NCBI GenBank assembly: GCA_964017145.1
Contig: OZ024843.1
Span: 2,781,001-2,845,000 of the forward strand
DNA length: 64,000 nucleotides
Direction: 5' to 3'
Source: Agrocybe praecox
Lineage: Eukaryota > Basidiomycota > Agaricomycetes > Agaricales > Agrocybaceae
Below the pieces are notes generated by a model, which was given only the letters and a program-made list of their open reading frames with translations, had not been told where the DNA came from and ran no database searches. Position numbers and translations under genes: made by a program. This document shows positions 1 through 11,342 of the stretch, one piece after another; the stretch's first letter is position 1; each line of letters begins with the position of its first letter.

Positions 1-1384
1 CGAGCTCTCCCTTTACGTGCCAAACTTCTTCTGCCTCTGTTTTCGCCAAACTGTAATAATGAGTCCGGACAAGCAAAAGTTCCACAAGCTCCAGGGTATA
101 TGACCGCTGGGTTTCCGCGCTGTGCCGCTGAAGGGAAGTCGTAGAAGCCTCAAAGAGTTTCGCTCCAAGTTCTTCTGCAGTTTCCGAGACTTTTTCGAGA
201 AGAGGGTGCTGTTTTGGCAGATAATGAGTCGCGATCGCCATAATGACACAGGCTGTCGACAGAACAATGCGATCCGCTTTACTCCCGCCCTTGTACCTTT
301 CCCATTGCAGCAGGAAAGTTACCTGATTGATATGCCGATATATCCAGTTACAATACTCGAAATAAAAGGTGATGAGACCTTCAATGGTTTCGATTGGAGG
401 TAAAACGTGGAGAATGTCCCGATCGTACTCTTGGTTCATTGAAGGGAATTCTTCGCTGACATGGTCCTGGCTTTGCTGGCGACTGTCAGAGTCGTCAGAA
501 TCCCCGCGAGGTTCGTGCTACGTAAAGAGCAAAATACGTTAAAAAATAAGGTGGGGCAGGATGAGAAGTTTAGTCACTATTAGCAGATGTGTAGCAACGC
601 TTGTTTGGCCCGCATACAGTCCACCCTGTCCCCGACTGGCAAGCATACCCGGAGCTGCTGCATCTTTGTCGGGGTTCACATCGTAGTCGACGCTCTCCTT
701 CTTGGGGACGATAAAAGCTGGAACCTCACTCGGTCTCCTTGTTGAGGTAGAAGCGCGTTGATTAGGAAATACATAACCCTCTAGGAGAGAGAGGGAATGT
801 CGCATGCGAGCGATCTCTTGGGCAGGATCGATGCGAGCAAAGCTATGAGCAATTTACTGAGTACTATGAGCATTACATCAACGAGCGGCCGGGCACTCAC
901 TGATGATCATCTCCGCGGGTATGGGGATCGCTGCTTTCATGACCTCGAGCATCTTGATAGCACATTGCGGAAGTGCCTAAAAGGTTATGTTAGATCTATT
1001 TGCACCGATAAACATACGACGAGCCGCAGCAGACGGTGAGCTGGTACAGTGTAACTTGCCTCGCAGCACACACGATGAACATGGTCGATTTCTGCAAAGA
1101 CAGAGAGAAAGAGAACAAAGAGTTGGGTCAGATATATTCGGCAAGCGACAAGACAAAAAATACCTGTCGCATTTTAGTTTGCTATTCCGACATGGTTCAC
1201 AGTTGATTGCTTTGCGAGCGCGTTTAGCTGGTGGACGACCGTCTGAGCCCTGCTCTGTGGAGGCCCCCGGAGTTGGTGAAGTACGACCACGAACGACGCC
1301 AATGGTGGAGGACCTGGGAGGTTTTGAACGAGAATTTGCGGTGGAGGGAGCGGACATAGGATGAGGGATATTGTCGTCTGTCAT
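1..1384 (-). CDS. Zn(II)2Cys6 transcription factor, 3' end cut by the window edge
   Basis: Fungal binuclear zinc-cluster regulator. I start it at 1384 (MTDDNIPHP). A basic patch (PAKRARKAINCEPC) leads into the six cysteines, spaced C-x2-C-x6-C-x5-C-x2-C-x7-C, and the cluster is split by a 72-bp intron (1092-1163, GTATTT..TTTGCAG). A second short intron begins at the GTATGT just after AAARR, a third precedes FARIDPAQEIARMR, and a fourth spans 518-577. After a linker, the last exon enters the fungal-specific transcription factor domain (EYCNWIYRHINQVTFLLQW, then IMAIATHYLP) and stays open to base 1. A longer in-frame start at 1462 is possible but adds an unconvincing leader. The regulated pathway cannot be read from the sequence. 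Confidence 0.88.
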
Positions 1385-3677
1385 GGGGAGGAGGGAAGGG
1401 AGACAGTTAAAGAAGAGGAAGGGGAGGCACTGGGATTCAATTTCATTATTATTCCACATCACTTTACAGAACTATCTGGGGTCCTCCTCCTTCCCCGTGC
1501 CGCTTCTCCGCCGACTGCCCCCAATCACTCCTTTTCCCCTTTCTCTCTGATCTGAGCGCCTATGCTTCCCACATTCCACTCCTGCACGGCACCGTCACCT
1601 GAAACACCGTTAATTCATCTCATTCTAAATTCAATACAGGACAGAAATAAGCTCCTTAAAAATAAGTCATTAGGTACTTGACCAAATATCAAGAGAAAGC
1701 AATAGAAATGCCGCCGGGAGGGTTTGATGTTATTAGGGTCGCGACCGTGGTTGTCGCATTTACTGAACAGTCACTTTCGTCAGCACTGTGAGTACATACA
1801 GGTCGAATGGCGTATTGTCGGCAAGTAGAAATTTAATTCAAATGTTCTCCATATAGATTTCCATCCCTTGCACCTCTGTCCCTGGGTCCTAATTGGCAGG
1901 TAATCTTATGCAACGAAAGCATGCTAATGGATCTTATAATACATCATACTCTCCACCTTCAGCCCGCGAAAAGGAATTTCAAATATACCAGCTTTTTAGC
2001 ACACTCGGAAATACCCGACCAACTCAAAGTTTAAAGACAAGAAAGAGCTATAGTTAGAGGTGCTATGAGCACAAAACGAGAAACCAAACGCCACCAACAT
2101 GTGTAATGCCAAAAAATAGCAAGGGAATTCAATGTGTCATGAGTTCTGTGAAATCAATGAGAGGCTCGTCATATCATACGAGTTTACCCAGCACATTGAG
2201 TACTTTTTGAGAATCTGTAAAACAGTCTGTAGCATTAGTAAGATTACAAAAGGTTGAAGTGAAAATGACTTTCATCACACCGGCACCCTGTTTGTATCTT
2301 ATACCCGATGAATCCGTACGTGTACGCACTGAGCCAACACAAAAAGAAACGTACTATAGCGCTTTACACCCTTATTCGCCTGTCGTGTTGTAATTACAAG
2401 GGTCGACCGATTCTAGTACATGCTCATCTAGAATTTGATTCGAGCTTAGCTGACTTTTCTGTGAAGAAATCAAACACGAGGTATCTATCTATCTCCTACA
2501 GAAATTGGAGGAGTCCAGTCCAAGCGGCATGTCCAGATATAGCGAAGCGACCTACAAACTGGGACCGATGGTCGATAATTCAGACCGCCCACCCTGGCAC
2601 AAGGTACAATCATAATTCACACTGGTTATCATGATGAAGGACCTGCGGTCTCTTGATAATGGGACACCTGAGAAAATGTTGACCACTACAGGGTATGGCC
2701 CATACCACCTTTTTTGTTGACAGTGACACCAATTAAAAGCATATATTAGGCGTCCTCCTGACCCCCGGCGGGTTCCGAAGGTGACCGAGACCGGTTCCAC
2801 TAGAATAATTAATGCTCCCGAAGTCCACTGTCCCAGCAGGTACGAGCCATACATATTGGATGCGCATCTTCATTGACCTCGAGTACATACCATAGTACGC
2901 AAGATAAGTATCATTCCTATCCACGTGTATAACTTTAACCACTCCTCGATCATGGGAGTGTAAGAATGAAGGTGCAATCCAGAGTTGGCCCCAAATCGCG
3001 CATGCCTATATCCTGATGGGTCGAAAGACGGGACAAGGAATCTTATCCAAATCAGTGTTAGTACATTTTCTTTACTTACCTACTTATCATGAGCTCATCG
3101 AATCAATACATACTAGCGGATGAATGCGGAACACGACTTTTCTTGTCCAGTTCATTGCCCTGGGACTCAAAATCCGGGTCGAGTAGGGTGGGAGAAACGA
3201 GTAGGATAGATAAGTATAGGTTCATTTAGACCAGAAGCGGCTCTAAGCAAGGACTGAGAAAGCGCCTGTGACCGCTATAAGTGTGTTGTACATACGCCAG
3301 GTAATAGGTATAAAAACGCTAAGTGGCAAACGCCGTCGACGATGGTTTCTAGGGTCCGCCTGAAGTCTAGCACATCCGAGTTGTCAACAAGTCACTTTGG
3401 TTGAAATGTTTTGTGGAATGGCGCGGTGGGTCTAGAGCAACAGTGCAGCGGACCTTGCCAGAGGCGCAAAAGCGCGAAGTTCAGTAGTTGGTGGTAGAGA
3501 CGCGCCGACTGAAATTACCCAAGCGTGATCTAGAAACGCAGTCGCGTGATTGTATCACAGAAGCGTGTAGCACTTTCTAGAACGACTGACACGGAATAAG
3601 CTCAGCTATAAGTCTCGAGGTTCCAATTCAAAACAGCGCTCATTCTTTTTTCTCTGAACGACTAGAAGAACGAAATA
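1385..3677. other. 2.3-kb intergenic stretch
   Basis: Between the divergent zinc-cluster gene and STI1 I find no exon chain on either strand. The open frames at 2.3-2.9 kb have no recognisable protein character. The last 150 bp hold heat-shock-element-like sequences belonging to the STI1 promoter. Confidence 0.6.
3575..3582. promoter_or_regulatory. Heat-shock-element-like palindrome upstream of STI1
   Basis: TTCTAGAA is a perfect nTTCnnGAAn HSF core about 95 bp before the STI1 start. A one-mismatch relative (ATCTAGAA) lies at 3528-3535. STI1 is a heat-inducible HSF target in other fungi, so the position makes sense, but only one perfect core dyad is present. Confidence 0.45.
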
Positions 3678-5975
3678 ATGTCCGACGTACGTATGCCTTA
3701 GTTGTTTGCTTGTCTCCTAATGAGTGCGATAATCTTATCATCTTCTGTTTGTCTTACAGGCAAACGCTCTCAAAGATCAAGGCAACAAAGCCTTCGCAGC
3801 AAAGGATTACGATAAAGCTATCGAACTGTTCACAAAGGCAATTGAGATCGACCCCAAAAACCACGTCCTTTGGTCCAACCGAAGTGCAGCCAAGGCAGGA
3901 AAGAGAGAGTATGAGGATGCATTGGCTGACGCCGAAGAGGTGTGTGGCGTTCTTACGTTTAGAAAGATACAATTTCTGATCTCTGTGGTAGTGCATTAAA
4001 GTCAACCCATCGTGGGCAAAGGGATACGCTCGTAAGGGCGCTGCTTTGCACGGTGCCAGACGATATGATGATGCTATTACCGCATACGAGGCTGGAATCA
4101 AATTAGAAGATAGCCCCGCTCTCAGGAAGGGACTACAGGAGGTCCAAGATGCCAAAGGTGCATTTGCATTTCGTCTAATCACATAGCACAAGAAACCCAT
4201 TCTTCTTTGCAGTGAACTCGAGCGACGAAGGAGGATTGGGACTCGGCAAAATGTTCTCAGATCCCAATCTGTTGGGCAAATTGGCAGCCAATCCCAGGAC
4301 ACAAAAACATTTGGCTGATCCTGCTTTTGTTCAGAAGGTAGTGTTTTTATACATGTTATCAAATCCAGAATCCCTATCTGATTCTAAAATATCTTCTAGC
4401 TCCAAATGATTCAGAAGAACCCTCGCATGGCTGATTCGTACGTTTTTCTCTCGCGCTTCATTCTCCATATGTATTTATCTAATTGTTTGTTTCTTCAGTG
4501 CTTTGCAGGATCCCAGGATGATCGATGTCTTGGGAGCCCTTATGGGTATCGATCTTCAAGCATCAACCAGACCAGAAGGATCGGACGAAGTCCCAGAAGG
4601 TTTCCAAAGACAGACGCCCCCCGCTCCCCAAGCCTCCTCCTCTAAACCATCGCAATCAACACCCCCATCACCTCGTCCCGCTCAAGAGCAAGAAGATGTG
4701 GAAATGGAGGATGCAGATGACGAGGAAGCAAAAGCAAAAAAAGATGCCGAGGCAGCAAAGGCAGCTGGCGGTGCAGCTTATAAAAAGAGGGACTTCCCCG
4801 AGGCCATCAAGAACTTCCAGCTTGCCTGGGACACTTGGCCTCAGGATTTGACATTTTTGACCAACTTGGGAGGTATGTTATGCTTGTCAGAGGATATTTG
4901 ACCCCCGCGTTAATTGCTATTTGCTATATCCTCAAGCTGCCTATTTCGAGCAAGGTGATTACGATAAGGCAATCGAAGTCTGTGAAAAGGCCGTCGATGA
5001 GGGTCGCTCTGTGCGTATAATATTTACCCCATACCCTAATAGTGACGATATTGACGACTTCTTTTTTATTTATGTTAGCTCCGAGCAGACTACAAACTAG
5101 TCGCAAAGGCACTCGGCCGCGCCGGTTCAGCATACCAAAAGAAGAACGACCTTTCTTCAGCCATCAAATACTACCAGAAGTCGCTCACGGAACATCGTAC
5201 ACCTGATATTCTTAACAAATTGCGTGAGGCTGAGAAACAGAAGGCTGACGAGGAGCGTCTAGCATACATTGACGCCGAAAAGAGCGCGGCCGCACGCGAA
5301 GAGGGTAATGTCAAGTTCAAAGCAAGCGATTTTGTTGGTGCCGTGAAAGATTACACCGAAAGTATCAAGCGCGATCCTTCAGATGCCAGAGGCTACAACA
5401 ACCGTGCTGCTGCTTACATGAAGCTCATGGCATTCCCTGAAGCGTTGAAGGACGCCAACGAAGCTATCAAAGTCGACCCCAAGTTTGGTATGTGCTCTTC
5501 TATATTACTCGGCGTGTTAATAATTACTCTGACACGTTTAATCTTGGCTTGTCAGTCAAGGCCTACATCCGCAAATCTAATATTCTCCACGCCATGCGCG
5601 ACTATACCAAAGCACTGGAAGCCATTCAAGAAGCGACCGAGCACGACACAGAGCACCAACACACCAAGGAGATATCTCAGGTTGAGTTGAAGCTCCAACA
5701 GGCGCTATTCAGCCAACGTGGAGAAGAATCTCAGGAGGAGACTTTGGAGAGAGCTATGCGGGACCCTGAAGTTGCAGTACGTTTCCTGATTTTTGACAGA
5801 AACACGGATTTCTCATTCATCAATTTAACAGAACATCATGAATGACCCAGTCATGCAGCAAATTTTGCAACAAGCTCAGTCGGATCCAAAAGCTCTGCAA
5901 GACCACATGAAAAATCCTGTTGTTCGTCAAAAGATCCAGAAACTGATCAACGCGGGTATCATCAGAACGAGATAA
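3678..5975 (+). CDS. STI1: Hsp70/Hsp90-organising co-chaperone Sti1 (Hop)
   Basis: Cytosolic adaptor that bridges Hsp70 and Hsp90 through TPR domains. The first exon encodes only MSD before an intron at GTACGT. Exon 2 begins [20 protein letters not shown], the TPR1 signature. In order the protein shows TPR1, a DP1 helical module ([20 protein letters not shown] and [15 protein letters not shown]), an acidic Pro/Ser/Gln linker, TPR2A, TPR2B ([20 protein letters not shown]) and a C-terminal DP2 module ending in NAGIIRTR. That is the full family architecture at normal length. Introns are short and the stop is TAA at 5973. The upstream HSE-like palindrome suggests heat induction. Confidence 0.96.
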
Positions 5976-6169
5976 TTGGGTTCGTCTTTCGTGGAACGTC
6001 GGTGGTTTTTTCTTCATCTTTAGCTCTAACCTGCATGATTAGTATGTGATTTTACACTGTATATTAGCTGATTTTTCAATCCACATTTCCTCACATCTAA
6101 ATGCATCGATGCCAAAATCAACGAACTCCTTGTCCGTATTACAATCCTTAAAACGTTTGAAAGCATTAA

Positions 6170-8130
6170 TTACCATCGCCATTCTACATTGCCTGTTGCT
6201 CGACCTCTAACACCCTTGTATGGCCTGTACGCTTCTCCTGTGATCTTTAGCTGCTCGACTTTGAGGGATGAGTAGGTATGAGATTGAATCTCGAATTGAA
6301 CATGGAGCGCGTGTGAAGGGCGTGGCATTTTGGACCTAGGGGGAATTTGCCATTAGTAGAAGTTCAATGTGCACCAACCTAGTGGCACTTACTGAGTGGA
6401 AAATGAACCCCGGAGATTCCAGCTGCTGGATGGTGGGGCGTTGGCGATTTCCCACCTTAAAACCTACGCGGAAAGCAGAAAACACGGTCTCAGCTATAAG
6501 ACACTGTACATTACAGTCATTTTGGTGACACAAACCTTTTTCCGGGAATCAAATGCCCATGCAGCACCATTGTTTCCACCGATACCCATGTCCATAGATC
6601 CAATACCTCCTCGCCCTAATCCACCAGTTCCTCGAGCAGCCACGCATTTGATCGCGGTAGCTCCTTCCCCTAAATTCAACTCAACGACCACGTTCTCCAG
6701 CGATTTCGCGTTCAGTCGAGAAGTTAATGTGACGTCAAAGGAGGCTGATGGATGGCGATCACTATTACTTGGTCTTTTTAAGTAGGAAACATTACAATCG
6801 TACATACCAGAATTATCTTCGATGTCAAAACTCGTCTTCAAGAGAAATGGAATCGGGACGTTGTCTTTTGCAGCGGCGACAGTCGTAGACGGTGCAGGTG
6901 TCCCTATAAGCCGACCTGACGGGGAACTCGAGGCATTTGAAGAATATCTATACTCCGCCAAGATGAATTTCCCATCTGGAGGGACAAATGAGAACATTTT
7001 ATCTCGAGACCATCGGTTTAGTCTGATATATGCCAATGAGACCATATTGCAACGCAACGTTTGCTTTGAAGCTTACTCACCGAATACACGGATGAAATGC
7101 GCAATCAACGAGGACTTGAGGATTCGTAAATGACAGAAGACAATCAGGGGTACCTGCAAGCTAACCTCAGTTTGTCAGGTTGGTTAAATTTATTATTTGA
7201 CAAACCTGATAATCTTGAATTGGTCTCTATCTTTCCATGCACAGTACTAGTAAGAGGTACACCATTTCTGTAAAGGCGGGAATTCAGACACAGGAGTAAT
7301 CATATCGTTGGCCAGGTTCCTCAATGGGTCGATACGCACCGACTGACGATAGCCTTTAGCTCTTCCACCATGTCAAAATATATCTCATTGCTTGTATACC
7401 TGAGACCCGCTTTGCGCCAAGGTATAGGCGAGGAGAAAGCCCCAGCAGAGGCTCCATGACCTGCACTGGAGTTGATTGTTGCCGTGAAGTTCGCTCCTGC
7501 TACACCGAGAAGCTTGTTCAAAAGAGAAGGCGGAAGAACGATGTCTCGAAGGGCGTTCGGGGATGTCGTCAGAGGATGTCCTCCAGAGTCTAGAGTTTCT
7601 TCTAGAAGCTTTTTGTCTACGAGTCAAAAATATTCTGGAAGACGGAAGGAGCAAATACATACTTGATAAACGATATCGAAGTTTTCTTTCAGTGTAGCAG
7701 AAGAAAGTGTGCCAAAATATTCATGTAGGATATCAACGAAGGTCTGCAAGAACGCAAATCCGAACAAAGGATCCACTTTGGTTCAATTTGAATCTGGGCA
7801 AACACGTAAGGAGGTGAAGACTCACCATCTCCACTTATTGGGCACAGGAATCTCATATCCGCAACTTGGACGTGACAACATGCACTGGGCGAATCTCCCA
7901 TATTATAGGAAGACACATAAATGACGGGGTCCACGTCTCCTGGCCTCGGGGCTTTCGATATCGCGGTATTGACCGCGTCGATGTGAAGAAGGGGGTATGC
8001 CGTAGACGTTGAGCGGAAGCCCGACTGAATAATTGACCGACTTGGAATGCCTCCTATCAGAATATGTCGAGTTTTCTCCTTCATAAACTCACCCATGATT
8101 GTCTAGCAAGATCAATCCATCTATACCCAT
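6170..8130 (-). CDS. APM3: AP-3 adaptor complex mu subunit
   Basis: Medium chain of the AP-3 clathrin-adaptor-like complex, which carries cargo from Golgi/endosomes to the vacuole. The gene begins MGIDGLILLDNH; an intron follows and the longin-type N-domain continues (IIQSGFRST, YPLLHIDAVNTAISKAPRP). It then reads FLCPISGD-VDPLFGFAFLQ across an intron. The mu-homology domain starts at PIPWRKAGLRYTSNEIYFD, holds NGVPLTSTVHGKIETN and CAFHPCIR, and ends with VRGRATGNVEWRW before the stop at 6170. About eight short introns interrupt it. The AP-3-specific VPWRKAG-type block and the WRW ending separate it from AP-1/AP-2 mu chains. Confidence 0.94.
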
Positions 8131-8301
8131 CGTACGATGTAGCGCTCTCAGGAAAACGCGTCAACAGTGGTGACTGTTGTGGAAAGAAAGATGATCTCAC
8201 AATGAGCGATGATGACGTCGATCACCAATCAATTTCCGATATATAGTTGATAAAATATGCATATAAAATAACAATTTCTAATACTACAATTTCTACTTTT
8301 T

Positions 8302-9682
8302 CTAAGGGCCAGGAGAAGCCCAAGACCAATCTAGGTACCCTGCTTGCCTAAAAACTTCGCGCGCCTTTTCTTCGCCCTTCTGTCTGGAATCATTCTCGGA
8401 TCCAGCCTGAATTTCTCTCCAGACTTTTACACTTTCATGAACCTCTCTTGGCGTGCTGAGTCCAACTACAAGGGGGAGAGGTTCCTTTGCGAAGCTTGTC
8501 TTGCGAACAGAGTATCCCACAGCAAGATTTGGGTAGTCATCTTCCCAAGTATTGGCCGATTCTATTACTGCTTTTAGCAGTTCCGGAGGTGCAGGATGCC
8601 ACGAAGGAGGATTCCTCGTAAGGAGGGCCATGCTCAGAGGAGAAGCCGCAAGAAGTTGACTTATTCTGGCGCGTTCATGGAAATGGGGGATGAATTCCAG
8701 GAACGCCGAGTTTTGTAAGCATAGATGCGAGTAGGAAAGTAGGACATCCACAGGCTTATATGGGGCTGTATTGAGGATCAAGATGGATAGCCGCAGCAAC
8801 GTTGGCAGGGGAAATCCTACCAGTCACAATGAGACTGGTACCCGAAAACACTACTTGCAAAACCGACTCACCGGTCATACCAATATTTTTGACTAAGCCT
8901 TCTTCTTTCAATTTCTGCAACTCACGGAATGCGTCTAAGACTTTCTGATCCCCTTCGCCCCAAACTTTTGCTTCGTCTCCAGGGCCCAAACCATAAGCAG
9001 CTGCTTCCGCGCCCAGGGCAACGGTATGGTTCCCTGTCCTCCGAGGTGCAACAGGCGTGGCTACGAACTCGACATCATGTAGGTATACTGTGTCGAGATA
9101 GTCTGTCTTTAATCGCTTCAAGCTTTGCTTGACGCTCTCGCGTATTTTGGTAGGAGAATAATCAAAAGTCGACGACCCATAGCGTCCGCACTTGGTCATC
9201 TATCAATGGAAATTATCATCGATACTACTCTCTTCATATGTATTAATTGTGCACGTACCAACTTATAAGAAGATCTCGGAAATTCTTCTTGAAGGGCATG
9301 GAGAATGTTCCCTAATACGATTTCTGAAGGTCCATAGTACACTGACGTGTCAAATGCACGGATGCCATAACTGCACCTCAATAAACGAAAACGGCACAGA
9401 AACAGTTGTTAATAGAGCAGCTTACCGGAGTGCAAGTCTCACAGTTCTCAGAGGAATCATACTCGCAAGATGGTCATCACTGTTATACTGATTCGAGAAG
9501 GCACCTGCCCCGAAAACAAGAGCGGGGAGGTTCATCGATCCTTCCAAGAGAGGCTTCATATTTAATTCAGTTGAGAGATAAGAACCAAACAAGATCTTAC
9601 AACGACTTACAACGAGAGGACCGGGAGTAGGAAAATCTTCGTCGCCATCTGAAGGCAAGGTATCGATAGGTGACTCGACCAT
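8302..9682 (-). CDS. Aldo/keto reductase, D-arabinose 1-dehydrogenase (ARA2) / L-galactose dehydrogenase type
   Basis: NAD(P)-dependent sugar dehydrogenase of the branch that in fungi feeds D-erythroascorbate synthesis. Counting from the start at 9682, the AKR tetrad is visible as D74 and Y79 (FDTSVYYGPSE), K107 (MTKCGRYG) and H145 (YLHDVEF). PALVFGAGAFSNQY opens the barrel, VGYSVRK and VVGLSTPREV lie near its end, and the protein stops at about 390 residues with DWSWASPGP. Introns fall after PTPGPLV, after RLALR, after SSYKL and inside NIGMTG/FPLPTLL. An in-frame ATG at 9778 would add a hydrophobic leader (SFVCVLLSFFYSLYL); I prefer 9682. The substrate is inferred from family resemblance only. 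Confidence 0.85.
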
Positions 9683-10053
9683 CCTCGGATTCTTTCGCTG
9701 TAGGTAAAGAGAATAGAAAAAGCTGAGAAGAACACAAACGAAGCTCAGACGCAACGACTGAGTTAGATATCGCGCCATCGTCCGGAAAACAGAACCCGCG
9801 CCTGGGGCGACCGGAATATTTAGATCATCCAGTCGTGTCACGGGGTTCGTTTTCAGCGAATTATCACCGTCGAGACTCGAATGCGCAACTTTCTCGTAGA
9901 CGAAATTGTATTCAGCGCGCGCGCGAAAAAGGTTGTGCGTCAAATGAATCATGCATTTTCTTGTCGCGAATTACAGAAAAAACAAGAAATAACAAAAAAG
10001 AAAAGAGTGGGATGGAGAACAAGACAGACAATGCCTTTCTATATCAATTGCTT

Positions 10054-10601
10054 TTAGAACTTGTCGCGTGTCCAACTATACAATTGATTGGTATTCAGGC
10101 TGCCTTTAACACGAAAGGGGGGACCCCAGAAACAAACAAATGCGCACCTCTTTTCGAACTTCTGGTTGACCGACATCATCTTGGTTCCCTCGTCGGGCTT
10201 GATGGTGTTCCATGGGGTAGGGTTGGCCTTGGTCCAGATGACTACCGTCGAAAGTGAGCGGGGGAATGACATGGCAAGCCGGAATAGACGCACCAGTAGG
10301 GCCAGTAGCCAGGCGGTACATATACCAGGATGCACCGGTAACAACTCCTCCAATGATAACGTACCTATAAAACGAAAAAGAGCGCGGGAAGAGGTCCATT
10401 TAGCAAAATCCAAACTACCAAAACCACACAACCCCTCCTAGAATCGCAAAGAGAAGCTCACATCGGGATGGCCTGGGCGAAAGAACAAGCAGCCACTCAG
10501 TATTCCCAGAAAATAGATACCAATTCCGTAGGAAATCAAAGCCCTACCTCGACGGCGAACCAGTTCTTCATCAACGACTTGCGGATATGGTTGGAGGCCA
10601 T
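10054..10601 (-). CDS. NDUFA4/MLRQ-like mitochondrial respiratory-chain subunit, 83 aa, with an 11-nt microexon
   Basis: Small single-membrane-span inner mitochondrial membrane protein of the NDUFA4 (MLRQ) family, associated with complex I/IV. The spliced product starts MASNHIRKSLMKNWFAVE, then AIPM is encoded by an 11-nt exon (10462-10472), then YVIIGGVVTGASWYMYRL forms the membrane helix. NPTPWNTIKPDEGTK and VNQKFEKSWTRDKF complete it. Introns are 10473-10547 and 10365-10461, plus one after GPT and one before SWTRDKF. The phases agree at every junction and the result has the family's usual length and order. An alternative single-exon start (MDLFPRSF at 10399) breaks the conserved lead-in, so I reject it. 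Confidence 0.85.
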
Positions 10602-11342
10602 GGTTGAGGTTATAATTTGTTTCAACGAAACGACCGGCGAGTAACACCACTGCGTCTGCCACAGACATTCCCACGATCTATAACGGGTTATTCCGGAGAG
10701 CCAGAATTGCACTCCAGGCATTGACCAAGGCCAGACCTCATTATCTTATGTATGCAAACACCTCAACATAATAACGACAACGCGTCAAGATAATATACAC
10801 ATAGTAGATTCGTTGCGGACAGTCATCAACTACGAACTATGTAAATGGGAAAAAAAAAGTTGGATAAAATGACTAGTAATACAATCGAGAATCTCTTCCC
10901 TTGCAACTGCAACGTCAAGCCACAGACAGAAAAAAAGGAACGAAAGAAAAAGGACGACAAACACCTTGAGAGCGCTTAAATACGGATGAATGAAGAAAAG
11001 AAATAGCATCATCAGGACGTGAGCATACTTCAAGGTGCTGGAGAAAATGAAATGAACAAGACGCGAGTCGGAGAGAAGGAATATAAAAACAGATGAAGAG
11101 GGGCATAGAAGGCATAGAATGGGTGTATGTGTGGTGCATGCTGGTGAATCGTGTTCGGAAGGAAAAGTCATAAGTAGCTAGTGGGTATGTACAAAGCAAG
11201 TCCTTCAAAAGGCTGCTAATAAGTGACGAATAAAAGTCCAAGATTTTTTTTGGGTGTTTTGGGCAAGATCAATCTACGATACACAGAAAGTAGGGGGTAA
11301 GAAAAGTTGTCTCAGATATACACTCAAACAGTATCACCAACC
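10602..11342. other. Intergenic: NDUFA4-like promoter and downstream flank of the coiled-coil gene
   Basis: No exon chain is supported here. The right part (about 10.8-11.3 kb) is A/G-rich on the + strand and probably holds the 3' UTR of the large minus-strand gene. Confidence 0.5.

Noticed and set aside
2308..2942. Overlapping open frames of about 100 codons in the left intergenic region
   Set aside because: No motif, no splice partners, and composition unlike coding sequence.
3593..3640. tRNA-like B-box (GGTTCCAATTC) before STI1
   Set aside because: The A-box-like sequence is too close, the B-box has a mismatch at a key position and no cloverleaf can be drawn.
6730..6737. Fourth TGACGTCA octamer as a regulatory site
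   Set aside because: Lies inside the AP-3 mu coding sequence; about one chance occurrence is expected in 64 kb.
10106..10399. Single-exon start MDLFPRSF for the NDUFA4-like protein
   Set aside because: It reads through a good acceptor (TTTTATAG) and lacks the NWFAVEAIPMY lead-in that the spliced form supplies.
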